Below are positions 32,885 to 45,821 of a DNA stretch of 64,000 nucleotides, piece after piece. Below the pieces are notes generated by a model. The model saw only the letters and a program-made list of their open reading frames with translations. It was not told the origin of the DNA and did not search any database. Each line of letters begins with the position of its first letter. Within the stretch, counting starts at the first letter, position 1. The stretch is from Tenebrio molitor (taxonomy: Eukaryota > Arthropoda > Insecta > Coleoptera > Tenebrionidae). The position numbers and the translations under genes are program-made. The stretch is taken from assembly GCF_963966145.1 (NCBI RefSeq), contig NC_091049.1, positions 5,890,001 through 5,954,000 on the forward strand, written 5' to 3'.

Positions 32885-35800
32885 ATGACAACAAAGTCAA
32901 TTCTGCAAATTTTCGACCAGTACGAAAAAGCTCGCTTGAATTTCACCAAATCCGTTGCAGAACTGGCACTGCGATCGAGCAATGTCCCGATCCTGAACGA
33001 AGCCAACGTTCTCGGTAAAACCCACAACTTTCCTCTAACCCAGCTAACCTGTGAACCCCAGAGTTGCTGAAACCCCTCTTGAGCGACATCTGCAAGCAGA
33101 TCCAGCACTGCGCCACCATCGCCCTCGGCCGCATCATCCAGAATGACGTGAACGTGGCCAAGAAGTTCACCCGAGCCGAACTCCTCCCGATCCTCCTGGC
33201 CAGCCTCCCCAAAGAGAACGTTAGAAGTACGCCATCTTGTCGACACTTATCAAATCCCTCCTTTGCAGAAACACCAAAAGAACTCGATCCTCTTCGTCTT
33301 GAGGTCCATATGCAAGCACGACTCCGAACTGGCCACCTTCGTGGTGGAGTCCGGGGCGATCCTCCCCATCATCAACTGCCTGGAGGACTTCGAGCCTTCG
33401 GTGCAGGAATCAGCGGCGTGGGTCATCGGTTACATCGCACGACACAACCAAACCCTGGCCCAGAAGTGCGTCGAAGCCGGTTGCGTCCCTTTGCTAATCA
33501 TGGCGCTGCAGGGGCCCCACTTGAGCTTGAAGCAAATCGCGGCCAGCGCTTTGGCCGATATAGCCAAACACAGCATCGAACTGGCGCAGAATATCGTAGA
33601 CGCGGGGGCCATACCCTACCTGGCCAAGAACCTGAACAATCTGGATGAGAAACTGAAGCGACAAGTCTTGGCAGCCCTCAGTAAACAACATCGACGTGGT
33701 TGAGCTTGACGTTACGAGATTTTGCATTTCAGGTGCGTGCGCTAAGCACTCGTCGGAACTAGCAGAAGTCGTCGTAGAAGCCGAAGTGTTTCCTTCAGTT
33801 TTTATGCATATGGCACACGCGTGCCCCCATGTACGCAAAAACGCCGCCGCTTTGACCAGAGACATAGTGAAGCACACCCTGGAGTTGACCCAATTGATCG
33901 TCAACACGGGGGGGATTGGGGCACTGATGGAGGTGCTGAACGAGGACACGGGGGAGGCGCGGATACCATGTATCACAGCTCTGGGGTACATTGCCGGTAA
34001 TTAGACACGATTCTGGGGTTTTTAGAGGTTAAGTTGTTTCCTTGCGCATCCGCCATCTTGAACACGTCAAAAGTTAGGTTAGGTCAGGTCAGGTGTGTTT
34101 ATATTTTAAAAAGTTGCAAAATTGAGTGGTTGACTGGTTAGTTAGTGGCTTGTTGAAGCATAAATAACGAACTAAAAGTGGTGATGAAGGTTTTTAGAAC
34201 CAGTTTAGACGTGTAAGTGGTTTTGAATTTGTAACAGTTTAGGAGGGAGTGGGGAGTCACGATTCGTGGGTAAAAATGAATGGGTAAAAACAGCCATACC
34301 AGTTTCAGAAAATTCAAAAAAGATATTATAAAATGTTTTATGCCACCCTAAATACGCAACAAACACGTGTTTTAAATTGTTTTGATCTTGTTACTCATTG
34401 CAAGAACTTGATTTTGCGGTGGGACTTTTTTCTACGCGGTTGTAATTAATTCTAGGGCACTCTGACCAGCTGGCGATGTCGGTGTTGGGTTGCAAGGCCA
34501 TCCTAATCCTGGGTACCATCTTGCACGAGTCCAAGGACGAAAATGTCCTGGCAGTGACGGCGTGGACGTTGGGGCAGATCGGGAAGCACAGTCCCGAGCA
34601 CGCTAAGGCCGTGGCTTCCGCAAATCTGTTCCCGAGACTGGTGCAACTGTACACGAACGAAGAATCTGGGGAAGATCTGAAGTTCAAGTGTAAACTCGCC
34701 TTAAAGCTGTGTCTGCAGAAGTGTTTGTTGACGTCAGCGCTGGAGCCGCTCCTGTACGACGCACCCCCGAACATACTGAAATATGTTCTCGGACAGTACA
34801 GCAAGGTAAGAGTTTGTGTGGGTTTGGATCGGGAGAAATGGGAAGAATGAGAGGGAAATATTTTTGCGTGTGTGTGTAAAGCTGCGTTTTCAGTATGATT
34901 TGGTTCGAGATGTTGTGGTTTCGCGTTTTTGTTGAATTTTGGATTTTGATTGGGCGTTTCTGTCGGTTACGATCAGATGTCCACGTAGATTAGAACAATC
35001 GAGAAAAAAGAAAGGGTCGCGCCATTAAAAATGAATGGTCTATCGATTTAAAGGGGAAAAGTGACAAAACTAAGCTGGAATTATGTCGTAAAACTATGGA
35101 TCAGGTCGGAGTATACAGCGTGAGAATAAATAGTGAGGGACAACATTTTATTTGAAATCTTCTTGAAAATCCCATTACAAGAATATTTCATCGACTCGTG
35201 TGTACCTACAGAGTGCCGTATCAAAGTTTCTTGAAATTTAATTTTTCACGTTTAAACTCGTACGAGTTAATGTGAGAGTCGGTTTTGATTTGTCACGGAA
35301 AATCGTAAAAAAGCAAAAAACTCAAGTGACGGAAAATGTTCCTCAGCAGAATTCAATAAAATAAAATTCTGGCCTTTACAGTTAAAAAAAAAATTGTTTC
35401 ATTCGGTTACTGATTATTCGAAGAGCAACAAGGTCACTTATGTCATTGTCTCTTACTGCAAAACATAGATACAATGGCCGGCAATAAAAACTAGCCATCA
35501 CTTTTGTGTTACGTCAAAATCCAAATGTGTATAGTAATTACCTAATGCTTTTATGACACTGACATTTAAATGATGGCTAGTTTTTTTTTGCCGGCCATTG
35601 TACTTATTCAATGTTAGAGATGGGAACAATGTTTGCAACGAAAACCAGAGGGTGCGAGGAGAAAATTTGATTAATAGAAATTATTCTCTTCGAAATTCTG
35701 CTTTACATTTTCTGCAATAAATTTCACTTTATAAATGTTCTGTTACAACCGTAGAGGGTCGTTTTTCGATATCCTGTCACATTCCATTCTGTAAATGAAA

Positions 35801-38800
35801 AATTCTGCAGAAAAATAATCTGTGAGGAATGTTCTTCTGTATAAATTGGAGTGAAGCAGAATTCAGTTGCAAAATATTGAAATGGTTATGAGGTTACTTG
35901 TGTCATACTGTATGTCCACATAAAACATGTTAATATCATGATTGAAAATTGGAAAATGTCTAACAAGGAGAGGTCGCCAGATGTGCGACGGCTTTTTGGA
36001 CAAAAAAATCAGGGTAGTTATCCCGACAGGCCATATCGCCACTCTGAAAGGCAACGCCCGAATGAGGAAAGATCCGATGAACTGAAATTATTTTCTGGAA
36101 ATTCTGTGACATGCTTTTTGAACGTTCTGTCACAATCCGTTGTGGAAATGTGCATTATGCGAGAAATTTTTTGAATATTTCGGCTCATTTTGTCAATATT
36201 CTGACGCACTTTCTGCAAAAAAATTATATATTTTTGAGACGAATGTTCGTCGGCAAAATGGAATAAAACAGATTGTTTACTGTTATAGTTAAAAAACTCG
36301 AGATGCTTCGGTTGCAGAATATTTAAAAATTACAAGGTCATTTATGTCAACACAGAATGTGTTAATTTCTTAATAATAATAATGTGAAAAATACGGTGCG
36401 ATCAAGAATGACTAAATTTGTTGGTAATAATGAAATTTGGCAAATTTGAAATTTACCATGAAAGGTTCATTTTTGTAATAGCATAAATAAAACTGACATA
36501 ACTAAAAATGTTTTTAATGTCGTCTCAAGTTAAAAAAATCTTGTCAGTGCCAATTACGAGACAAAAAACACCAGTACTTTTCAATTGTTTCATTGCCAAC
36601 AGACTCAGTCATTGTTGATCACGCTGTATCTACTACGTGGACTACAAAATATACAGTGTGAGAACAAACTGGCATGTACGAAGTTTTGTTTAAAATTTTT
36701 AATTTGTCAAGGAAATATGCGGATATATGTGAAATTGCTGACAATTTAAGTGCCGAATAATTTCCAACGAAAAATTTTTGGGGCGAATGTTCATCGGTAG
36801 AACGGAATGACGTAATTTTTTTACAATCACAATTAAAATAATAAAATGACAGTTCAGTCAGAGAATATTGGGAGTCACAAGGTTAGTTATGTCATTCTGT
36901 ATGTCAAAACAAAACGTGTTCATTTATTAAAAAAAGGTGAAAAAATATGTATGCTGGCACGGAATTTTAGACGTCAAATTTATATCAATTCCAAAAATGT
37001 CAATTAAGTTACGCTTTATTGTCATTATGATGGACGTCTGAAACTATTTGACATTTGAAAGATTATTTTTAGCATGTCAGTATGATAAAAATTACAAAAT
37101 TCGAAAGTGAGGTTAGTTGCACCTAAAGCGAGTTTTTTATGTCAATCGAATGACAAATCGTCCAAGATTCCGTGTCCTAGACTGTGAAACAAATTTTAGG
37201 AGATTCATAGTGATTGTGGATAAGTATGGCAACTATGTACGAAAATGTATGTGGCAACTGTCTGGATGGGGTAGAGTTGACATTTGGATGACATTTCATA
37301 AGCGTGCATTTGATCTTTTTATACCATTGCACGTTGTCTTGACAATTTTAAAAATTGCGCGACTATGAACTGTCAAAGAAATGTCAACTCTGTCCTACCC
37401 ACACAGTTGCCACATACATTTTCGCACATAGTTGCCACACTTATTCACAATCATTTTGAATCATCTAAGACTATGCGTACCAGTATTTTTTGACCGCGAT
37501 TACGTACTATGGCGCACAATAAATTTAGGCCGGCAAATTTCTGACATTTCAAAAAAGTCAATGCAAGCGACCATTTATTGTCATTATGACTGATGTGTCA
37601 GTTTGTCAAACTGAAGGTTTTCAAGCTGTTTGGCGTTTCCTTCACCCTTTTCGTAACTTACAGATCATACCGCACTAGCATAACTGATTTGTAGTAGCAC
37701 TTCTCCCTGGTGCACGCTTCTTTTCCCAATTTTAATTTTGATTATCGCTGTCACGATGACAAGAATGACAAAAATCGAAAATGGGGTTAGTTGAACATAA
37801 TGCCGGCTTCACATTTTGATGTCAAGGCAATGACAGGCCGGCCTAAATTTATTGTCCGCCATAGTACATGTACTGCAATTGGAACAAATGTGATGCATTG
37901 GTATTGGTACTGTACATTTTAAAATTAAGATCGTTTCGAACATTCGACCACATTGCGCACGACTCGTGTCGATTTTTTGTTACCTGTGTCGTTCAATATG
38001 GCAACATTCATTTACCTATTGAAGACTTTGTAGTGTTTCGGAGAGAAAAGATCCGATTAACAGAAATTTTTCTAGAAACTCTATTTCAACATTTCCCCTT
38101 TACCTTCCCGAATGAACTTTATGCCGAAAATTAGTATATTATGATACGAGTCTTATAAGTAGCATTTTGTAGCACGCACGGGTTTAGAGCACGACGAGCT
38201 TGCGAGGAGTAAGGACTAAGTGCTACAAAATGCCTTATAAACTAAATAGATGTCATACACTATTTTCTTCTACTTTGCACCTTTTAAGTGACAATTAACA
38301 ATTATCAAATTTGGGGAATTTTGTCGCGGTTTGCAACAAATGTCATATCATTTGGAAGATTCAAATTTCAATTGTTATTAACAAATTAAAAATTTGTTTT
38401 TCAATAGATTTATTTACAATGGAAGATTTATTTTAATAAACCAAACAATTTAGAACGATTTGCGGTAGAGAATTCGCATTGAAACGGAACAAATAAGCCC
38501 TGACATTATTGAGCGCAGTGTACAAAGTGTCGGTGAGTGCCAAATAGTTGGCGGGAGGCAATTTCAACATTTGCGTAAAATTGTATTGTTAACCTGAGAT
38601 GTTTGTTTAATTTTGTTTGAGGTCAATTAAAATTTTTACATTAAAAATTAAGTTAAATTTTTTAAGTAAAATTTGTCATTTTCTCAAAAAAATTGTTATG
38701 TAAGGTATCAATTTTTTTCATTAGCCGTTTAAGTACTAAGAAGGTCTGCCAGAAAAAGATGAAAAAAGTGAGGGTTGTCATTTAAAAAAATTATTGATGA

Positions 38801-41800
38801 CGTCATTATTAGGAGACGACAAGTGTCAACTTAAATAACATTTTTATTGGCATGGCTTATTTTCGAAGTGGGATTTATACAATTACTGGTTCTGTAGTTC
38901 AAGTTGTTTCTTTGCATCGTTGATTTTTATACATACATAGCCTATAATTTGTTTGTTGTTGATTTCACGGAAACAACTTACTTAAATTAAAATTCGTTTT
39001 GTTTTGGCGTTTATTTTGAGATTTCATTTTCGTCATGCCAAGATCAGGAATGCCAACCTTAAAAAAGTAAATTGCACTAGTTTGGTTCAAAACGCGAATT
39101 TCAATTACAGCACCTAAAATGGAGTTTGTAATAGCTTTCATACAGACGAAAAATATTATTTGGCAAATGTCATTAGTTTCAATCGACGACATTATGTTGG
39201 GACACCCGGTGTACGGTCGGTGTGCGAGTTGTCATTCCGCCGCCCTCCGTCCGTCCGTCGGAGAGAGACGACCGATCTGAGCGCTATTGATTACCCAGTC
39301 GCGTCTACGCCGCCCCCGCTGCCGCCGTCGTGGCCGTCTCCGCCGCCTAATCAGAACAAAACAAACAAGATCGAGACAAACATGTCGACCGGCGCGTCGT
39401 GAATAATGAGAACGAAACTGTCGTCGTCGTCGTCGCCGTCGAATCCACCGCAGAAGCTCTACATAAACAGCAACACCCTGTCGTTGAGGGGCGAGGGGAT
39501 CGCGATCGCGCCCCGTTCCGTCGTCCGCACCGCCGCCACCCGACACCACCGCATCGAGATCGGGCCCCCGTCGACCGTCGACAGCCCCCGCGACGACGAC
39601 CAAGTCGAGCAGGTGAAGGCGGCCAAGGCGACGATCAAGCCGAAGGAGTGCGCCCCGCTGAGCGACGACCTCGTCAGCAGGCAAGTGCGGAAGATCAGGG
39701 AAACCGTACGAGTGGAGGATTTGGAGAGGCTTCTGCGCGGGGTGACGGGCGCCGCGGGGCATGCACGGAAGCGGGCCCCGCCAGTGAGGGACCTGGGCGA
39801 GGTGTACGACGAGTTCTTCGGGGCGCACTACGCGCTGCTCCGCGAGGTGATCAGGAACAGGATGTCTTCGATCACCTAGACGACGGAGGGCACCGGGCGG
39901 AATCTTCTGTGATATAACTACAGGGTGCGTCGGCTGGGAAGATGGACTGCAAGGTGCCCCCCTTGACGCAGCACGTCAAGACCAGGGACATCGACAGGAA
40001 GGTGCTGAGAGAGACCCTCTACTCGGAGATATTCCAGAGGCACAGGAGGTCGATCTTCGCCCTCGGCTCGTTCCTCAGGATGTTGAAGACGAAAAAATCG
40101 AACTATAACGTGATCAAACAGGACGCGGAATCCGAATAGTAGTTGTTGTTGTAGTTTGTGTGTGTCTGCTAAAAGTGCTTAGGCCGTCCTGCGCCCTTTC
40201 TCAATCTCGCACTCATCTCTGTCCCCCCTTTCATCGGCTTAAGATAATTAAAAAAAAAAAACAACAAAAATCTCGCAAAAAAAATTCTAAGTGTTTGTCA
40301 AACAAGTGCCTTCACAGAATCACCACCAGAACTAGCCGAGACGTCGTTTAGAGAATTTATTATACTTATTATAAAGTGGATACCTTATTAGGACACTAGT
40401 GGATGTTTATACGGTCATTAATCATGTTTATGCCTTGGAGATCATGGTCCACCGCAGTCACCGGTTCATCTCGAATTTTATACCTGTTCATACAAGTTTG
40501 AGTGATAAAATATATAATATACACCTGGTTCGTTGGTTTGTTTTGAGTCACATTTGTCTGTTGAAATTTTTATACTGCCAAACAAGCATTTAGACCTTGC
40601 CGGTGTTGTGACCGAAAGCAAGGATTATGCCAGCGAGAGCTGTTACATAACATTTTTTGCCGAAAATAAAATTTATTTAGTGAGAATGACGCTCTTTCTT
40701 TGTTCATTTCATTTCCTAGGCGAAGAGTCCCGAAAGGTAGTAGTGGAGTCGAGGATTGATTCGTACGACCGCAATAACTGTCAAAATGGGAGTGGGTCGG
40801 TGGTGTTTTATGGTTTCGGGTCAAACGTCGTTTGTCTAAATTTTACGAATGCTTTGTCGATGTTGGCGTCACCTCAAAGTTGACCCGCAAGTATCATCTT
40901 TTATTATTACTTTGTTTGTTCACGTGAACTATTCTACCGTGTGATAAAAAAAAAATAATTAGAGTTGGCTGTGGCCAAAAATTTCAGTTGGCAATTCGTT
41001 AAAATTTCAATTATCAGATGTCAGTCTTAAAAGTTAGGTTAGTGGTTTTGAGAACGTTGAAATCTTGATTTTCATAAAGGGGTGCATTATGTGTGACCTG
41101 TCGGTTGTAAAAGAATCATGAGGAGCTCCACTCGTATTTACGAACTAGAGTAAATATTCGTAATGTCTGCCTTCAGCTTCCAAACATAATGCTACTCTCT
41201 TCGCTTCATGTTTTCAAATGACCTTCGCAAAGTCGGGACATCAATTAAATTGCAGTTGTCAGTAATTACTTGCATTAATTCGGAAATTGTGCCAGGACTG
41301 TTTTTGAACACGTTCTTTTTCAGGTATGGAAAGACAAAATAATAAGTTGTTGATAAGTGTCTTGAAAGTCCGGAATGACAGTTACTATTGTAAATAATGA
41401 CATCTTATGGCATTTGAATTAAATTTTTACGTGCTGCCAACTGAAGTGTATTAATCATGGCTGTCTCGATTTTTTTTATTTTCGATCGCACTGTAGGTAC
41501 TTTAATTCACAAGTGGTTAAGTTAAAAGCTGTACATTCTCAGTTGCAGAAACAATATCGTCAAAATAGTTTTGTGCATGATCATCTCCAGAATCAAGTTG
41601 GATCAAACAGGTTATTCGTGGTCAGAATCGGACAATACTTTATAGTACTAAACAACGAAATTCAAAATGTTCATATCCTAAAGCTTGAGGCTCATATTTA
41701 GATTTTTTTCGTATTTTTGGATCACATTAAGAATAAACAATGCTTCTCAAACGTTTTCTTTGACGTTTAGATTAATTTCGTTTATAAACTTTTCGTTCCT

Positions 41801-44800
41801 TGGTTTGCTGAGAAATATTAACAATAAAAAGTACCTAGGTACCGAAAAACAGAAAATAAATGAAACAGTAAAAAAAATATCATAATTGTTTAATTTTGAA
41901 AAGTGATCTTTTTAGCTCCACGACCATAATAGTTATATGTGACACTCTGTACATTTTGAACTAGATAAACACATTTCTTTACTTGTGAAACTGTATTCTC
42001 GCCATTTCCAGAGCAAAATTTTAAATCGTCATCCAATTTACGTCACGAGAATCGATTTTAGATTACAGAAGGAGTATTATGAGAATATGATTGTGCAGAA
42101 TGTTCATATCCAGAACCGAAGCTCATCAAACGGATTATTTATGATGATGAAGTCAGGTCATATTTTTTTTAATATTTATTTTGACAGATCAACAGTAAAA
42201 CAGTGGTTTTGAATGATTTTTTTTAAGTGTTTTAAACAACTGTTTGAACAACAACAAAATTGTGTGACACCGCGTATGCTTGTCATAAATTGGCATTTTA
42301 TCTTTAAAAAATTAATACAGTGGCGTAGATTAATTAATATCATAAATACAGGGTGAAAGTAGTGGAGATATTTTAACCGGTGGTAGAACTCCACAATAGG
42401 TAACGATTGAGCCAATAATGCCTTATACAAATATTGATATTTTTCGAGAAAAGGGGGCTAAAAGTTTTTCAAAAAAAAAATTTGGGAGCCACTGAATTTT
42501 ATGAAAAAATGGTTTAAACAAATCATAGTAGACTTTTTTGTTGTTATTTAATTCAAAATTAAGTCACTTTGACAAGAACCTCAATTTAAATTATAAATGG
42601 CTTTCACCAACCTGGATCTATGGCGAAGCCCGTGGATATTTAGAGGTAGCACGACAAATCTACGGTGAAAGGTTTCTTCCCAATGCACGAACCATTGTAA
42701 ACGTTGTGCGGCCTCTTCGCGATTTCGAGCGTCTTGGCCGCCAACGAGAAGATCGCATTTTAGTTACAGAAGAAGAAATTCTTCACGAAATTGAAAAACA
42801 GCCACGAACAAGTACTCGGCGTCTTGCAAATTACCAGGGAGTTTCTCAGTTCGCGAGTTCAAAACGCCGCTCAGGAAATTCGTGAAAAGAGAGGAATTCT
42901 GATTCGAGTTCGGCTTTCTTGAGCACGTCGTGCTGAAGCTTGCATTGCTAACGATGGCAAGCATTTTAAACAATTTCTTTGATGATTCATTTTATGCTTT
43001 TACTCACAATTACAGTCCTTTTACTTTGCTGTTTTCTGAATAAGTTGTAGGCACTATTTTATCACTGCTTTAAAATTTTATCAAAGATTCATGATAAAAC
43101 TCAAAAAAATTTAACGACAAAAACCAAACATAACCTCGTATGACAGAAAAACCATAGAAAAACTCATATAAAGTCATTAAAGTCCATTCAAAAAACAAAA
43201 AACCACCACCTGTTGCTTTAGATTGGTAAAATTTAAAAAACCCTAGGTAGATATTTTTTCATACTGTGTTGGTAACTATAAATTATGACATTTATTTGAT
43301 TCAAAATAAAATTCAATTACTTTGAATTTCTTTCATATTGTTTTATTAGCAGCAGGTTTCATTTATTTATTGATTCTTATTAGGTATTTTTATTTATACT
43401 ATGCCGGCCAAAAAATTTTGGCCGTCATTGTCTGTCAATTCAAAAAAAAAATTGTAATCCGTACTTTATAGTTTATTGTCATCATGATTACCATCTTGAT
43501 TATGAAGGTTATTTTTTGGGTGGTAAATTTCAAAATTCAAAATTATTTTGTCATTTCTACTACACAGAACGTTTACCTAAGGTTATCTATGTATGTGTGC
43601 TCTAATTTTGTTTATTCATGTCGGATTTTTGGAATATCTGAGCAGTTTAAATTGATTGTCAAAATGACAAGAATCGAAAGTGGGGTTACGATTCCTAAAG
43701 GTTTATTTACACTTTACTTGAATGTCAAGAAAGTGACGGCCTAAATTTTTTGGCCGCCATAGTACATGCCCAGAAAAACAAGACATTTAATAAACACTTA
43801 ACCTCAAAATTACAATTCTCACCAAATTTTACACTGAACAGCGTTGCCGATAGTAATTATCGAGGAAACTGCGACGTTGGTGGTTTTTTGATTTTTGAAT
43901 GGACTTTATTTAACAGTGTTAACTTGACATTTTAGGTTGGTTGTACGTCAAAACTGCCCGCCAAATTTGAAATTTTTAGCGGTTTCCAAACAAAATGATT
44001 ACTTCGATTTTCTTGTAAACCATTAACATTTGTATAAGGCAAGTTGGGTTATTTTGCCTTCTTTTAGCACGTAGGTACTAGGTACCTCAGGTTAAAATAT
44101 CTGCACAACTTTCAAAATCAGACTGTATAATAATAAGGCGAATAAAGAATCTGCAAATATTCTTTCCTTGTATTCTAGTTTTATTATTTTGATGAAGACA
44201 GTTCAGTAGCAAAAACAATGCTGACAAAGTAATAGTGTGACAAATGCGTGATATGTATAATAGTTCTTAGAATAAAACTAAAGTTTTCAATTGCAGAAAA
44301 AATAATAGCCACACATTTTTGTGTAGACTACAGAATATTCATCTTTAGGACAAAGTTTGACAGTACAAGAAAATGGCAGTAGAATTTTTAACAACAATAA
44401 AGTGATTTCTGTGCCTCGATAATTCGGAAATTTGAATTTATGCAAACTTTTTTGGTTTTTGGTGACGGAAACACTAACATATGCTTCAACTTTAATAAAA
44501 GAAAATAAACATCTCTTGTAATTAACTAAACTCACAACTGTTTTTGACAGATCTGACCCACTCGACGGTATGAATCAATCTACGAATTGTGTTCACTTTT
44601 CCGTGAAAGCCACCAAAAGCTACTACCTATTTCATCAGGCGGTATTATTTAAATAAAGTTTACGAATCCATTGCTATTAAGTCGAATTCACGGAGCGGCC
44701 CTCACCACTCGCTGTATTGATTTTCACCACAAAAGATGAAATTTACAGTTTTCGGTGTAAATGTCATCAGATAATGTCAAAGTTTTGGCAACGCACACGT

Positions 44801-45663
44801 TAATAGTTATTTATTATACAAGACGATAAAATTGTATTTTATCTTCGAGAGCGGTTTAAGCCTCGAGGCCTAAGCCGAGAGGCTAATACGCTCGAGAAGA
44901 TAATGGTGAATTTTATCGTCGTGTACAATACAAAATTTTATTCCATCCTCCATTACTTCGATTGAATTACTGAATTATTTTGATTATGACAATTATAAAC
45001 GTCAAAAAAATTCAACAATCAAAAAAACGTCAAAAACAGAAAAACAACAATGGATGTTAAACATTAATTATTTTATTTTTCTAGACGATAAAACTTCATT
45101 TTACCATGAAGAAAACAGTAGATAAAATACCATTTTATCGTTTAGGATGGAATAAATACTATTTTTTACGGATAATTAACATGCAATCCTGGTCTCGCAC
45201 AATATACGGGATGATTCTGTTGCACACTTGCTCTGTGCTAGACCTCCAAAATAAAATTATTTTGAATCACTCGGTTTCTGAACATGTCATCTTTTGCAGA
45301 TCTTGCCGCACGACCCCAAAGCCCGCCGACTCTTCGTCACCACCGGCGGCTTGAAACGAATGCAGTACATCGAGGCCCAACCCGGCACTACGCTCATGGA
45401 ATACATCTCAATTATTAATTCCTGTTTCCCGGAAGAAATCGTTCGATACTACTCCCCGGGCTACCCCGAGACTCTCTTGGACAAAGTGGAGCAATACTCG
45501 CCACAAGTAACGCGCGACGTTTCGTCCTTTAGGTCGACGAACCTCATTTTTTGTTGTTTAGATGATGACAGTTCTGCAAGAGCCCTCGACCAAGAACGAC
45601 GAGACTCAGATCATGTTACCGCACTCGTCGCCCAGCGAAGAACTGGAAAACTTGCTTGTCTAA
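32885..45663 (+). CDS. SPAG6: sperm-associated antigen 6 / PF16 axonemal armadillo protein
   Basis: Armadillo-repeat protein of the ciliary/flagellar central apparatus, needed for motility. Exons 32885-33014, 33062-33219, 33269-33680, 33733-33996, 34456-34805, 45300-45506 and 45562-45663 total 1623 bases, 540 residues (relatives about 510). Diagnostic stretches include LQIFDQYEKARLNF at the start, repeated AKHS-ELA armadillo units, LEPLLYDAPPNILKYV and the C-terminal NSCFPEEIVRYYSPGY. The donor of exon 2 is a weak GTTAGA, chosen because it restores the alignment (EN|KHQKN). Intron 5 is 10.5 kb, holds a nested gene and many MITEs, and contrasts with sub-100-base introns elsewhere. AATAAA at 45695-45700. 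Confidence 0.93.
35472..35600. mobile_element. 129-base palindromic MITE
   Basis: Ends CAATGGCCGGCAATAAAAAC and GCCGGCCATTG, with CTAGCCATCA on both inner sides, TA flanks. A second copy in opposite orientation is at 55690-55808. Confidence 0.82.
36394..36626. mobile_element. mariner-derived MITE
   Basis: Ends CGGTGCGATCAAGAATGACT and the complement AGTCATTGTTGATCACGCTG, TA flanks. Similar in reverse orientation to about 57383-57660. The termini match those of the mariner at 4822-6105. Confidence 0.75.
37195..37470. mobile_element. foldback MITE with about 90-base arms
   Basis: Left arm 37200-37290 (GTGGATAAGTATGGCAACTA) is a near-complement of right arm 37378-37466 (TAGTTGCCACACTTATTCAC). 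Little non-paired sequence remains. Confidence 0.75.
37507..37864. mobile_element. MITE of the AATAAATTT-GGCC terminal group
   Basis: Ends CTATGGCGCACAATAAATTT and AAATTTATTGTCCGCCATAG, TA flanks. Relatives with the same terminal layout are at 43399-43762 and 51706-51941. Confidence 0.8.
38150..39160. repeat. dispersed repeat with foldback (c), relative at 56734-57720
   Basis: Bases 38150-38243 form foldback (c): arms CTTATAAGTAGCATTTTGTA against TACAAAATGCCTTATAAA, centre GACGAGCTTGCGAGGAG. Bases 38285-38400 and 38960-39150 match 56860-56975 and 57255-57390, so both loci are copies of one larger element with different internal losses and insertions. Confidence 0.65.
39382..39402 (+). promoter_or_regulatory. 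six-codon upstream ORF of the nested gene
   Basis: ATG followed by five codons and TGA (encodes MSTGAS). It ends three bases before the nested gene's ATG at 39406, within a CpG-rich leader (39200-39405). The spacing could limit or tune initiation at the main start. Inference only. Confidence 0.45.
39406..40139 (+). CDS. unrecognised gene nested in SPAG6 intron 5
   Basis: I do not recognise the protein. Proposed exons 39406-39846 and 39924-40139 join in phase 0 (218 residues). The donor GTGATC is weak; the acceptor ends CTACAG. Without splicing, exon 1 continues to a stop at 39879 (157 residues) and the second frame (MDCKVPPLTQHV, 65 residues) would stand alone. The region is far richer in GC than its surroundings, with a Ser-rich start, a Lys/Arg-rich middle (VSRQVRKIRETV) and conserved-looking aromatic helices DEFFGAHYALLRE and RSIFALGSFLRMLK. 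It lies on the same strand as SPAG6, with its own CpG-rich leader and an AATAAA at 40665-40670. Probably a regulator without enzymatic motifs; function unknown. Confidence 0.7.
40671..42348. other. intron stretch without recognised feature
   Basis: AT-rich SPAG6 intron sequence with short chance ORFs only. No paired termini found. Confidence 0.35.
42349..42970 (+). pseudogene. mariner-like element fragment with transposase N-terminus
   Basis: The left end CAGGGTGAAAGTAGTGGAG (42349, preceded by TA) resembles that of the element at 53516. Inside, 42598-42820 encodes the insect transposase helix-turn-helix region (WIYGEARGYLEVARQIYGER, then EEEILHEIEKQPRTSTRRLA). Later codons run out of frame. 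No right end was found, so the copy is truncated. Confidence 0.6.
43399..43762. mobile_element. MITE of the AATAAATTT-GGCC terminal group
   Basis: Ends CTATGCCGGCCAAAAAATTT and AAATTTTTTGGCCGCCATAG, TA flanks at 43397-43398 and 43763-43764. Non-coding. Confidence 0.8.
44030..44245. repeat. dispersed repeat, inverted copy of 19840-20070
   Basis: Reverse-complement match to the copy in the FAR region, 24 kb away. Confidence 0.6.
44812..44943. repeat. foldback repeat with GC-rich centre (d)
   Basis: Arms TACAAGACGATAAAATT and AATTTTATCGTCGTGTA pair. The centre holds CCTCGAGGCCTAAGCCGAGA with the stem GGC/GCC. A partial arm-like copy (ACGATAAAACTTCATTTTAC) recurs at 45083-45150. Confidence 0.7.
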
Positions 45664-45821
45664 TTTTGTACCAAATCGCACGTTTTTCATGCCAAATAAA
45701 TTGTTTGAAATTTTGCGGCTCCGGCAAAAGTTGTTGCGCACGCCTATGCGTTTTGACGTTTGTTTCCGGACATAACCTCAATCGCGAGTCGGCTTATTGT
45801 TTTGGTTTTTTATGGCCCAAA

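Noticed and set aside
32872..33246. 124-codon minus-strand frame over SPAG6 exons 1-2
   Set aside because: Mirror of GC-rich armadillo coding sequence, crosses true splice borders.
39232..39828. 198-codon minus-strand frame over the nested gene
   Set aside because: Arg/Pro/His-rich shadow in GC-rich DNA; the plus-strand frame has a leader, start and poly-A signal.
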